Positions 16,125 through 24,167 are shown, numbered from the stretch's first letter. The stretch is DNA of 64,000 nt from Phycisphaeraceae bacterium (GCA_019636735.1 JAHBWY010000005.1:216117-280116); one strand, 5' to 3'. Notes: a model not told the origin generated them from the letters alone. Made by a program: numbers and translations.

Positions 16125-17078
16125 TCAGCTCCTCAAGTCCGCCACCGCAGCCGCTGGCCGCGAATGAGCGGATCGACGAGCGTACTCGGAAGCGGTGCGC
16201 TCGATGAGGCGGCGAACTTCGCTCCCAGGCATGCGCAGCGCCCGCCGTCCGGCCTTCCGCGCCTGGGCCAGAGCCGCACGATGTTCGCGCTCAAGCAGCC
16301 TGCGAAGAGTCTTGAGCTTCGCCTCCGGCGGTGCGATCACGCCACCGGTGCGGGCGAGGAGAAGTCCCGTGTCCCTCGCCATGCCGAGCGCTTCGCCAGC
16401 GTCCGCCAGGCCCTCGCGGACCTTCCCGAACCGCTTCGGTCGCCACGACTCCAACAGCATCACCTGGTAGTGAAGACGCTGGCATCGCTTGCGCGTTTCA
16501 TGAAGCCACTCCGCATTCTTCCGCTGCCACGCGCCCTGAAAGCGCCGACGCGCTCGCTCCCAACTGCGTTCGAAGCCCTCTGCGAGGACGGCCGGAGTGA
16601 GTCGAGCGAGCCGGACATGGCTCCAGAGCCTGCGGATTGCCAGCAACCTCGACTTGATGTCCGCGACCGCGCGCTCCGGTCGCCCAGCCGTGCGGCTGAC
16701 CGCAGACGGCAGGAGCAGCGCCCGCCACTTGGCGAGCACCGAAGCGCGCGTCGCCTTCGGCAACTTCCGCGCCACTTGCGCCAGGACCGCGCTCAGTGCG
16801 TCGCGGTCCCGCACACGGGAGAGCGCCCGCGATGACTCGCGGAAGGCATTGCGCAGCAGGATGACGGCGCCTGAGTCCCCACCATGCCGCGCGAGATCGA
16901 GCGCCGCGCGGACCCGCTTGGTCGCCTTCCTGAAGCCATGCACCGCCGAGCCGCGCCGTTCACTCGGCCACGCGAGCGCAGCTTCAAGCACCGCCAGCGC
17001 CAACTCCACCTGCTCAGCGGAGGCATGCTGAAGGGCAGCCCCGGGAGCCTGCCGCGGGTCCAGCCGGAAGGGAGCCAT
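16125..17078 (-). CDS. CHAD-domain protein
   Basis: 317 residues. CHAD domains are helical bundles rich in conserved His and basic residues and are linked to polyphosphate binding. Here the pattern is VHGFRKATKRVRAALDLAR near residue 46 and WLHETRKRCQRLHYQVMLLE near residue 210. These are the two H-x-x-R-(K/V)-x-x-(K/R)-R repeats. No CYTH triphosphatase domain is attached. The predicted protein is soluble and very basic. It precedes proS by 5 nt. Upstream lies a divergent region with a 69-bp direct repeat. Confidence 0.85.
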   Translation of the reverse strand: MAPFRLDPRQAPGAALQHASAEQVELALAVLEAALAWPSERRGSAVHGFRKATKRVRAALDLARHGGDSGAVILLRNAFRESSRALSRVRDRDALSAVLAQVARKLPKATRASVLAKWRALLLPSAVSRTAGRPERAVADIKSRLLAIRRLWSHVRLARLTPAVLAEGFERSWERARRRFQGAWQRKNAEWLHETRKRCQRLHYQVMLLESWRPKRFGKVREGLADAGEALGMARDTGLLLARTGGVIAPPEAKLKTLRRLLEREHRAALAQARKAGRRALRMPGSEVRRLIERTASEYARRSAHSRPAAAVADLRS

Positions 17079-17117
17079 GCCTCGATGCTACCGCTCCGGG
17101 CCCGCACCACACGCCGC

Positions 17118-17286
17118 GGAATCCGCATGGGATGCAGCGCCACTCAGCAGCACGGTCACGCTCGCCGGACCGGCTGCAATGGGCAGGGAATCCGCACGCG
17201 ACGCAGAGCTGCTCCGGGGCACGGTCACGCTCGCCGAACCGGCTGCAATGAGCCGGGACTCCACACGGGATGCAGCACCACTCCGA
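17118..17286. repeat. 69-bp direct repeat, two full copies and a partial third
   Basis: Copies begin with GGAATCCGC at 17118 and 17187, and GGACTCCAC at 17256. The exact period is 69 bp. The best conserved core in copies 1 and 2 is CACGGTCACGCTCGCC followed by CGGCTGCAATG. The third copy is truncated after about 31 bp. The repeat fills the region between the divergent CHAD and ion-channel genes. The period is a multiple of three, so all frames give 23-residue repeats, but none continues into a recognised protein. A regulatory or minisatellite origin is more likely. Confidence 0.9.
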
Positions 17287-17330
17287 GGCCTCCGCAGTCG
17301 GCATCGATCGGCGAAGATAGCTCGCTGATC

Positions 17331-18257
17331 ATGCTCGCCCACCACCTTCATCGAATCGTCGAATCCCACTGGTTCCAACGGACCATCCTCGGGGTCATCC
17401 TTCTGGCCGCGATCGTCGTCGGTCTCGAGACCTACCCGGCCGTGATGGCGGAGTGGGGCGGGCTGCTCCACGCTCTTGATCGAATCATCATCGGAATCTT
17501 CGTCATCGAGGCGCTCATGAAGATGGGTGCGCTCCTTCCGAGGCCGTGGCGCTACTTCCGCGACCCGTGGAATTGCTTCGACTTCACCATCGTGGTGCTC
17601 TGCCTCATTCCGGCGGTGGGTCCCTATGCGGCGATTGCGCGACTCGCGCGAGTGCTGCGAGCGCTGCGGCTCATCACCACGGTGCCGAAGCTTCAGATCA
17701 TCGTCAGCAGCCTGCTGAAGGGTCTCCCCTCGATGGGCTATGTGGGTCTGCTGCTGCTTCTGCTCTTCTATGTCTATGGAGTCCTCGGGGTCTTCCTCTT
17801 CCGGAGCAACGATCCCCTGCACTTCCGCGACCTTCAGACTTCGCTCATCACGATGTTCCGCGTGGTCACGCTCGAGGACTGGACCGATGTCCTCTACATC
17901 CAGATGCACGGCTCGGCGCTCTATGTCGGCTATGACGAGCTGAATCACACCGGGCTCACCGCCATCTCGAAGGCGCAGCCGCTTGCCGCGGTTCTCTTCT
18001 TCGTGAGCTTCGTGCTGCTCGGGACCATCGTGATTCTCAACCTCGTGATCGGCGTCATCATCTCCTCGATGGACGAGGCGCAGCATGAACGGGAGCAGGC
18101 GATGCTCAAGGCGCAGCGCGAGAAGGGCGTCGCGATGTCCGCGGCGGAGGAGCTTCGCCTGCTCGAACACGAGCTTGGAACGCTCATGAACTCCCTCTCG
18201 GCGATCCGGCGGCGCGTGGGCGATGAGCGCCCACCGCCCCCGTCACGCGAGGCGTGA
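17331..18257 (+). CDS. Voltage-gated cation channel of the bacterial NaChBac/BacNaV family
   Basis: 308 residues from the ATG at 17331. A longer open frame upstream runs through the 69-bp repeats and is not credible. It has six membrane segments. S4 carries arginines every third residue (R104, R107, R110, R113 in ARLARVLRALRLI). The pore loop contains the selectivity filter TLEDWTD (180-186). S6 (LLGTIVILNLVIGVIIS) is followed by a charged C-terminal helix (about 245-295), as in tetrameric BacNaV channels. The family conducts Na+ or, with extra acidic filter residues, Ca2+. The Asp residues at the fourth and seventh filter positions match the engineered Ca2+-selective CavAb filter more than the NavAb TLESWSM. 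The 3' end overlaps the convergent next gene by 15 bp. Confidence 0.9.
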   Translation: MLAHHLHRIVESHWFQRTILGVILLAAIVVGLETYPAVMAEWGGLLHALDRIIIGIFVIEALMKMGALLPRPWRYFRDPWNCFDFTIVVLCLIPAVGPYAAIARLARVLRALRLITTVPKLQIIVSSLLKGLPSMGYVGLLLLLLFYVYGVLGVFLFRSNDPLHFRDLQTSLITMFRVVTLEDWTDVLYIQMHGSALYVGYDELNHTGLTAISKAQPLAAVLFFVSFVLLGTIVILNLVIGVIISSMDEAQHEREQAMLKAQREKGVAMSAAEELRLLEHELGTLMNSLSAIRRRVGDERPPPPSREA

Positions 18258-20162
18258 GAAACGCCGGCTCGATGCCGGAAAGTCAACCCCCATGGCGAAG
18301 GCGTGCAGCACGAATGCGACCAGCGCCACAGCCACCACGCCGGCGGTGAGGCGCGGCGTGGGCCAGGGCGCACCATCGGCCGGAAGCATCATGACCATGG
18401 CCCCGATCAGCACCATGCCGATCGAGAGCCATTGATAGAGCCGAAGGCCGCCAATGACCGGCGTGTGCGGCTCGCCTCGAAAGGCCTCTTCGACGAAACG
18501 GCTCATGCCCGCGAGCACGAAGTACGCGCCGATGATGATGACGATCGGCGCCCTCAGGAGCGCCAGGCGCAGCAGCATGGCGCCAAGCAAGGCATTGGCC
18601 ACCATCGAATAGAACGGCGTGGCGTGAATCGGCACCGCGCGAAGTGATGAGAGTCGAACGACACGCGACTGTTCATTCACACAGCGGATCCCGAGCCACG
18701 CGCGATCACTCGGAACGGGAGCGCCGTGGCAACACCCCTGGACCAGACAGCGTTTGCGCCCGATGAGTTGCACCCATGGAGCCGCGACGGCGGCGGCTGC
18801 GGCGAGCGTCCCAATCTCCACGCCAGTCGCCCACGCCACGAGCGCCACACTTCCCACACCCACCACACTTCCGAAGTACCCGAAGGGCCGAAGCGAGGTC
18901 GGCCTTCCCACCACCATCTGCCCCCAGATGGCAGCACCCACGAGTGACGCGATCATGAGCGCCGCGATCCATGCAAGGTCTCCGCCAGCCACGAGCGTGC
19001 CCGTGATGAGAACTCCGACGGCCGCCGCCACTCCCGCGAAGACACCGTGATTGATGATTCGAACGGGTCCGACCTGCCACGCACGCCAACTGTTGGCGAG
19101 GCGCTCCACTGATCGACGCAACAGGCTCCACACTCGATCGATGCGCCACGACACGAAGAAGAGGAGCGCTCCTGCGACGAGGTCGACCACGGCGTGCATG
19201 CCCGTCATGACACACGCGATCACGGCGATGGTGGCCCACGCGCCGACAAGGAGTCGCGGCCAGCGCGACGCAAGCAGCGCCGCCGTCAACAGCGTCCAGA
19301 AGACATGGAACGATGGGAACGCCGCCCTGCCGTCGAGACCATCAGCTCGCTCCCACATGAGCAAGTGTCCAGCCACCGACGAAGGCTCAAAGTCGCGCGG
19401 CGGGGCGATGAACGGAACGACGAGGTACGCCGTCATACCGAGCGCAGTCCCCCACCACCCGGTCACCATGAAGCGACGAAGCGCTGCCGATGACGGCGCC
19501 ACGAACGGCGCGACGATCGCGGCGAGGTAGACGCTCGCATAGGGCCACTCGGCCCACTCAAAGACCGGCCAGTGGCGCTCCGGGCCAAGGCGCACATCGA
19601 TGCCATCGGGCACTGGCAGATGCCCGATCCACTCATAGAGCACCAGCCACGGCAGGTAGAGTCGGAAGAAGACCGCCGCACGGTGTCGCGGGCGCGGCGG
19701 GCCGGCGGAGTCCGGCGGAAGCGCCCAGAGTGACGGCTCGCGATTGCGACCGAAGCGACGATCGAGATCGGCGGCTTCATAGCCCATGACGATCGCGATG
19801 CAGCCGAGCGACGCGAGCGGCGTGATGATCCAGAAGCCCGCGGCCGAACTCGACGCGATCGCCACACCCGCCGTCGCCATGACGAACCCGAGATAGATCG
19901 GATGATCGAGCGCTCGGTACGGCCCGCGCCGCATGAAGCGCGGCGGCGGAAAGGCGTTCATCGGAAGACCGCCACCGAGACGCCAGAGCACGAGCATCGA
20001 CCACGCCATGAGCGTCACACCGGCCGCGATCAGCGATCCGCCGGCGAGCGGCGAACAGAGCGCCGGGAGTTGCACGATCGCATCGAGTCGTTGCGCCAAC
20101 ACCACGAGCAGCAGCGGAATCGCCACGACGAAGAGGGCGCCGTAGAGCACGCGCGCCATCAC
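18243..20162 (-). CDS. Three-part membrane lipid enzyme: ICMT/PEMT-like, PAP2-like and Lgt-like domains
   Basis: 639 residues, very hydrophobic throughout. Residues 1-150 resemble isoprenylcysteine/phospholipid methyltransferases (GPYRALDHPIYLGF at 80-93). Residues 165-345 resemble the PAP2/inositolphosphotransferase superfamily (AFPSFHVFW at 281-289 and TGMHAVVDLVAG at 320-331 supply the two phosphatase histidines and Asp). Residues 365-639 resemble prolipoprotein diacylglyceryl transferase (GCCHGAP at 476, HATPFYSM at 513 and RFVEEAFRGEP at 555). Each unit acts on membrane lipids or lipidated substrates. The combined reaction is unknown. The start overlaps the stop of the upstream gene by 4 nt (20159-20162), so the two are coupled. 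Domain boundaries are estimates. Confidence 0.75.
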   Translation of the reverse strand: MMARVLYGALFVVAIPLLLVVLAQRLDAIVQLPALCSPLAGGSLIAAGVTLMAWSMLVLWRLGGGLPMNAFPPPRFMRRGPYRALDHPIYLGFVMATAGVAIASSSAAGFWIITPLASLGCIAIVMGYEAADLDRRFGRNREPSLWALPPDSAGPPRPRHRAAVFFRLYLPWLVLYEWIGHLPVPDGIDVRLGPERHWPVFEWAEWPYASVYLAAIVAPFVAPSSAALRRFMVTGWWGTALGMTAYLVVPFIAPPRDFEPSSVAGHLLMWERADGLDGRAAFPSFHVFWTLLTAALLASRWPRLLVGAWATIAVIACVMTGMHAVVDLVAGALLFFVSWRIDRVWSLLRRSVERLANSWRAWQVGPVRIINHGVFAGVAAAVGVLITGTLVAGGDLAWIAALMIASLVGAAIWGQMVVGRPTSLRPFGYFGSVVGVGSVALVAWATGVEIGTLAAAAAVAAPWVQLIGRKRCLVQGCCHGAPVPSDRAWLGIRCVNEQSRVVRLSSLRAVPIHATPFYSMVANALLGAMLLRLALLRAPIVIIIGAYFVLAGMSRFVEEAFRGEPHTPVIGGLRLYQWLSIGMVLIGAMVMMLPADGAPWPTPRLTAGVVAVALVAFVLHAFAMGVDFPASSRRFSRLA

Positions 20163-20944
20163 CGTGCGGTCTCACTGCGCATGATGACGCGCTCATGCAC
20201 GGCCCAGCCGGGTGTCGCGCGCCCACCGCCCTGCATCAGGCGCCCCGCGCTCAGCCACTTCGTCTCCTCGACGCTTCGAAGACTCGCAGGCAAGACGCAG
20301 CGCAGAAGCGGCGTCGAGCGAAGCACCGTCGTACCAAGCGTGCCGCTCCGCAATGTCGTCGGGGCATCAAGGTCGAGCACGCATCGAGCCGACTCGACTC
20401 GATCGAGTCCGATGTCGGCGCCCCGCGTCACTTCACCATCGAGCACGAGGAGTGAGAGCGGACTCTGGCCCGACCAGCGGATCCACACCGCGCCCGCGCC
20501 ATCGCCGCAGAAGCGCCCCCATTGCAGTTCATCGATCGGCAGCTTCCACGGCGGAATGGAGAGCTCCAGGCGCTCGGCATATCCCCAGCCCTCGATGCGC
20601 TCATCGCCGACCTCGACCACCGCCCTTGACCGTGGATGCACACAATGCCAGCGGACCGCGCCGGGCGCCGAGGGAAGAAGATCACACTCAACGGCGGGCG
20701 CGGCGCGGTCCCACTCGCCGCGCACCTGCAAGTGCGGATGCGTCCAAGCGAGCGTTGTCCCCTGCTCCTGCGGTGCCGAACTCCTGCGGCGTGAGCGCCA
20801 TTCGCGAGGCGCTCCCTCGGGTCCGACCGTGAGCACGCTCGACCACCGAAAGTGACAGCCCATCCAGTTGAGTGACGCCCAGTAAAGGAGCGCACAGCGC
20901 CCGTCGATGCTGGTCGCGTCCATGTACCACTTGGTGAGATGCAT
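20159..20944 (-). CDS. Conserved-looking hypothetical protein, not recognised
   Basis: 261 residues, soluble, rich in Trp and beta-forming residues, with no signal peptide or membrane segment. Visible blocks are HLTKWYMDATSIDGRCALLY at the start, RWHCVHPRSRAVVEV, and LQWGRFCGDGAGAVWIRWSG in the middle. The repeated Trp-rich strands suggest a lipocalin or carotenoid-hydratase-like beta fold, but I do not recognise a family. It lies between a UbiA prenyltransferase (9 nt upstream) and the lipid-enzyme fusion (4-nt overlap downstream). A role with isoprenoid or lipid chemistry is therefore a reasonable guess only. Confidence 0.6.
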   Translation of the reverse strand: MHLTKWYMDATSIDGRCALLYWASLNWMGCHFRWSSVLTVGPEGAPREWRSRRRSSAPQEQGTTLAWTHPHLQVRGEWDRAAPAVECDLLPSAPGAVRWHCVHPRSRAVVEVGDERIEGWGYAERLELSIPPWKLPIDELQWGRFCGDGAGAVWIRWSGQSPLSLLVLDGEVTRGADIGLDRVESARCVLDLDAPTTLRSGTLGTTVLRSTPLLRCVLPASLRSVEETKWLSAGRLMQGGGRATPGWAVHERVIMRSETAR

Positions 20945-20953
20945 GGAGTGAGC

Positions 20954-21922
20954 TCAGCCAGCCAGCAGCACGCCCACAATGCCTGCCGCTCCCAGCAGCA
21001 GTGAGACGCACCCATTGATGGTGAAGAAGGTGAGCGCCATGCGCGAGGTGCCCCAGCGTCGCACCGTGGCGTGCTCGACAAGCAGGAGCAGCGACGCAGC
21101 CACGACTGCGGCCGCGAAGATGACTCCGAGCCGCACATCGCTCCACCACGCCATCACGAGCGACGCGACCGCCACCGCATGGAGCGAGCGGCTCATGGCG
21201 AGTGCGCCGCCCCATCCGAAGCGCGCCGGCACGCTGTGCAGCCGCTCCGCCCGGTCAACCTCGATGTCCTGCAGCGCGTAAATCACATCGAACCCCGCCA
21301 CCCACGCGAGCACCGCCAGCGCCAGCCACCAGATCGATGGCATGGCGAGTGCCGCGGGATCGACCGCGAGCGCAGCGGCGGGCACACTCAGGGCGAGACT
21401 CGCTCCGAGCCACAAGTGGCACGCCCAGGTGAAGCGCTTGAAGAGCCCGTACAGCGTGATCCACGCGAGCACCGGCAGCGAGAGGAGCAGCGGCCACCAG
21501 TTGTCGCGCAGCACGCCGAACGCTCCGCAGACCGCGATGAACCCCGCCGACGAGAGCACAAGAAGGAGCGCCGCATCGCGCTTCGACACCCGGCCTGCGG
21601 GAATCGCGCGCCCCTTCGTGCGCGGGTTTCGTGCATCGAGGTCGGCGTCGAGCAGCCGATTGGCGATCATCGCCGCGGTGCGCGCGGTGACCATCGCCGC
21701 AACGACCAGCGCCACCAGCGTGAGCGCATCGACCCAGGTGTTCGACGCTGCGGTGAGCGCGGGAATTGCATCGCTGGCCGCAGCGCGCGAGTCAGGAGCG
21801 TGACCCGCGGGCGGTCGCAGTGCCATCACCGCGCCGAGCAACGCGAACGGCAGTGCAAAGACACTGTGCGCCAGCTTGATGTCCCCCGCGACAACCCGAA
21901 CTCGATGGATGATCGTCGTCAC
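20954..21922 (-). CDS. UbiA-family polyprenyltransferase (MqnP-like)
   Basis: 322 residues with about eight membrane helices. It would start with GTG at 21922. UbiA enzymes attach polyprenyl chains to aromatic rings. The first Asp-rich motif is NRLLDADLDARNPRTKGR and the second is DVIYALQDIEVDRAERLHSVP, both intact. The FxVIYALQDxExDR form of the second motif is common in the UbiA-like enzymes of organisms using the futalosine menaquinone route. Quinone synthesis is therefore the likely job, with UbiX at 13884 possibly in the same pathway. The downstream genes follow closely on the same strand. Confidence 0.88.
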   Translation of the reverse strand: MTTIIHRVRVVAGDIKLAHSVFALPFALLGAVMALRPPAGHAPDSRAAASDAIPALTAASNTWVDALTLVALVVAAMVTARTAAMIANRLLDADLDARNPRTKGRAIPAGRVSKRDAALLLVLSSAGFIAVCGAFGVLRDNWWPLLLSLPVLAWITLYGLFKRFTWACHLWLGASLALSVPAAALAVDPAALAMPSIWWLALAVLAWVAGFDVIYALQDIEVDRAERLHSVPARFGWGGALAMSRSLHAVAVASLVMAWWSDVRLGVIFAAAVVAASLLLLVEHATVRRWGTSRMALTFFTINGCVSLLLGAAGIVGVLLAG

Positions 21923-21946
21923 GACGGACCGGGTACCCGTCGCGGC

Positions 21947-22543
21947 TCAGGCCTCAGCCGCGGCGCCGACTCGGGCGCCAGCGGCGGTCTCGGCCTGCGG
22001 CCACGCAGGCCCGCGCGGTGGAGGCGGCGGTGCCGGTGGCGGCGGAGAAGGCGTGTTGCAGACCGGCGGATCGATCGGCAGCAGCCAATGCTGGAAGTAG
22101 GTGGGCCGGTAGTTGCTGCCGAAGGCACCCGTGAAGTGCACGGTGGCCATCTGCCAGACGCCATCGGGAGTCAGGTAGACCACATCCACTTGCGCCCTTC
22201 CGCCATCGAGGCGCACTTGGCGAACATCGAAGACGGGTGAATCGCCGGGTTGCATCATGCGCGCATCGGGACCAAGGCGACCCGCGACCTCGCTCCAGAC
22301 CTTCCACTCCGTGCCCGGCGGAAGGTTGAAGATGAGCGGTGCCGACGGCGAGATGTTCGATCGCGTGAACGACACGGCCGTTGCCATCAACTGCGGGCAT
22401 GGCGGAGCGGCGGGTGCCAGGATCGCCTTCCCTTCAACCGGTGGCCATGTGGCGATCGCTGCGCAGCCCCCTGACATGCAGGACATGCACGCCACCGCCA
22501 ACACCAGCGCAATGCGAATCACATGAACCGACCAGCTGGGCAT
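21947..22543 (-). CDS. Lipoprotein with proline-rich C-terminus; start region is a 9-bp microsatellite
   Basis: 198 residues from the ATG at 22543 (PSWSVHVIRIALVLAVACMS). In-frame ATGs also occur at 22561 and, through a tandem 9-bp repeat, up to 22651, so the real start is uncertain. The hydrophobic helix is followed by MSGGC, a lipobox-like sequence suggesting acylation of the Cys. The mature part contains YLTPDGVWQMATVHFTG and TYFQHWLLPID, and ends in a run of prolines. I do not recognise the family. It lies between nusG and the UbiA gene on the same strand. Confidence 0.65.
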   Translation of the reverse strand: MPSWSVHVIRIALVLAVACMSCMSGGCAAIATWPPVEGKAILAPAAPPCPQLMATAVSFTRSNISPSAPLIFNLPPGTEWKVWSEVAGRLGPDARMMQPGDSPVFDVRQVRLDGGRAQVDVVYLTPDGVWQMATVHFTGAFGSNYRPTYFQHWLLPIDPPVCNTPSPPPPAPPPPPRGPAWPQAETAAGARVGAAAEA

Positions 22544-22560
22544 GTCTGCCGGTCCGATCA

Positions 22561-22650
22561 TCGCGTTCCTCGCGTTCCTCGCGTTCATCGCGTTCATCGC
22601 GTTCATCGCGTTCATCCCGAACATCGCGTGCGTCGCGTGCTTCGCGTTCA
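22561..22650 (-). repeat. Ten tandem 9-bp units carrying in-frame start codons
   Basis: The plus strand shows ten consecutive 9-bp units of TCGCGTTCA and close variants. Read on the minus strand they are ATGAACGCG-type units, encoding MNA repeats with variants KHA, THA, MFG and RNA. Six in-frame ATGs occur from 22651 to 22561. The unit length keeps the frame of the downstream lipoprotein. Slippage would therefore change the number of start codons and the length of the N-terminus but not the frame. Confidence 0.9.
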
Positions 22651-22679
22651 TGAGCGCCAGTGTACGCCGTCGATCGCGG

Positions 22680-23741
22680 CTACTTTTCAGCCTTGGCAAG
22701 CTGGAGATACTCAAGCTCGATGGGCGCCTGGCGGCCGAAGATGGTGACCAGCACGCGCACCAGGCCCTTGTCAGGCAGTACTTCGTCGACCGTGCCCTCG
22801 TAGCTCTGGAACGGGCCTTCCTTGATAAGGACGGCATCGCCCTTCTGGAAGTCCATCTTGAGCTGCGGAGCCTCCTCGGGGCGCCGGCTGTCAAAGAGCA
22901 TCTTCTGCACTTCAGGCGGCGCCATCGGCGTGGGCCGACCTGCCGTGCCGACGAAGTCGCCAACGCCGGTCGTCTCCTTGATGAGGAAGAAGACATCCTG
23001 CGGAATACGGCCATCGGGCTCGAGCTTCATCTCCACGAAGACATAGCCCGGATAGAGCTTGTTCTCGGTGATGCGTGGCTTGCCGCCGCCCTTCATGACA
23101 TAGGACTTCTCCGTGGGCACCATGATGCGGCCCACGAGGTGGTCCATGCCTTCGATCTGCACCTTGCGGAGGAGCGTTTCGCGCACGCTGCTCTCCTTGT
23201 TGCTGGCCACGCGGAGCACGAACCAGTTCATGCCCTCGCGATACATGGGAAGGTCGGTCGCTGGATCGAAGTGACCGGCTTCTTCCTTTGGGGCCTCGGT
23301 CTCTGCGCGCTTCGGAGACACGGCGGTCGAAGCTCCACCACCCTGCAAGCCGGCACTATCGCTCTCCTGAGCGCCGGCGCTGGCGGCCGCCTTGCCCTTG
23401 CCGCGCTTTGGTGCGGTGAGCGGGTCGAGAGCCCGGTGCGTGGCGACGCCGCTGCGCAGCGTTCCGCCGAGCGACGAGGTCGCCGCCCGGGCGATCGACA
23501 GGTTCCTCGGCTTCGGCGCCGCAGCCGGCTCCTCGGCAACCTTCTTCTTGCGGCTGCGCGGCTTCTTCGCGGGGGGTGCCGCGTCGCCAGAGGCGCCCTC
23601 GGCGGCCTCCGTTGATGCGTTGTCGCCTGCGGATGGTTCAGTCGACTCCGCAGCCCCCTCCCGGGGAGTTGCAGCCGAGCCAGCGTCCGAATGGGACGCC
23701 GGGTGCTCGGCAGAATCGGGTTGCTCGCGATGCTCGATCAT
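22680..23741 (-). CDS. nusG: Transcription termination/antitermination factor NusG with a long N-terminal extension
   Basis: 353 residues. The conserved NusG core begins at about residue 171 (MNWFVLRVASNKE), continues through KLYPGYVFVEM, and ends with the KOW domain (FQKGDAVLIKEGPFQSYEGT at about 297-316, then VRVLVTIFGRQAPIELEY). NusG binds RNA polymerase and links it to Rho or to the ribosome. The first 170 residues are Ala/Glu/Ser/Pro-rich with basic patches (KKPRSRKKK) and look disordered. They roughly double the usual length of about 180. The gene starts 15 nt after secE, the classical secE-nusG order. The usual rplK-rplA genes do not follow. Confidence 0.95.
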   Translation of the reverse strand: MIEHREQPDSAEHPASHSDAGSAATPREGAAESTEPSAGDNASTEAAEGASGDAAPPAKKPRSRKKKVAEEPAAAPKPRNLSIARAATSSLGGTLRSGVATHRALDPLTAPKRGKGKAAASAGAQESDSAGLQGGGASTAVSPKRAETEAPKEEAGHFDPATDLPMYREGMNWFVLRVASNKESSVRETLLRKVQIEGMDHLVGRIMVPTEKSYVMKGGGKPRITENKLYPGYVFVEMKLEPDGRIPQDVFFLIKETTGVGDFVGTAGRPTPMAPPEVQKMLFDSRRPEEAPQLKMDFQKGDAVLIKEGPFQSYEGTVDEVLPDKGLVRVLVTIFGRQAPIELEYLQLAKAEK

Positions 23742-23756
23742 TCGACGCTCGACTCC

Positions 23757-24167
23757 TCAGGTCGCCTGCAACACACCGGCCTGACCCATGATGAATGCCC
23801 AGACCACATCGAGCAGTGCGCACACTGTCGCGATGACGAACGAGATGATGAGAACAAGAATGGTGAACCCGACGATCTCTCGGCGAGTGGACCAGTTCAC
23901 CTTCTTCATCTCGCCTTCGGTGGCGACCAGGAAGTCAACGGTCTTGGGCTTGACGCCAATCAGGTAGTAGACCGTCGCTCCGCCGATTACCGCGAAGAGC
24001 AATCCCACCACGAAGGCCACATACTGCACCGTGACGCTGGCGCCGCCGCCGTCGTGGATCTGGCGGTAGAGCCAGACGGCGCCGAGCAGCACCATGAGAC
24101 CGAAGCCGCAACCGGACATGATCCGCGTCCAGTAGCCCTGACCGCTCTTGTAGACTGCCAGTGACAC
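23757..24167 (-). CDS. secE: Preprotein translocase subunit SecE
   Basis: 136 residues from the GTG at 24167, which has AGGAG 9 nt upstream. Longer frames run into the tRNA-Trp spacer. The C-terminal part is the SecE signature: TEGEMKKVNWSTRREIVGFT followed by a membrane helix (ILVLIISFVIATVCALLDVV). Two further hydrophobic segments precede it, so this is a three-helix form rather than the minimal one-helix form. SecE clamps SecY in the translocon. It sits between tRNA-Trp and nusG, as is common in bacteria. Confidence 0.92.
   Translation of the reverse strand: MSLAVYKSGQGYWTRIMSGCGFGLMVLLGAVWLYRQIHDGGGASVTVQYVAFVVGLLFAVIGGATVYYLIGVKPKTVDFLVATEGEMKKVNWSTRREIVGFTILVLIISFVIATVCALLDVVWAFIMGQAGVLQAT

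Noticed and set aside
14452-16167. 571-codon plus-strand ORF opposite proS
   Set aside because: Its translation is His/Arg-rich antisense noise, while the minus strand encodes an unmistakable prolyl-tRNA synthetase.
17014-17304. Minus-strand ORF over the 69-bp repeats encoding a Cys-rich C-x-x-C-G-x-P-A-H-C repeat
   Set aside because: It overlaps the CHAD gene start and has no convincing start signal. Every frame of a 69-bp repeat gives a peptide repeat, so I keep it only as a note under the minisatellite.
16884-17330. Possible longer N-terminus of the BacNaV channel running through the 69-bp repeat
   Set aside because: The extension is Arg-rich and antisense to the CHAD gene. The family N-terminus fits the ATG at 17331.
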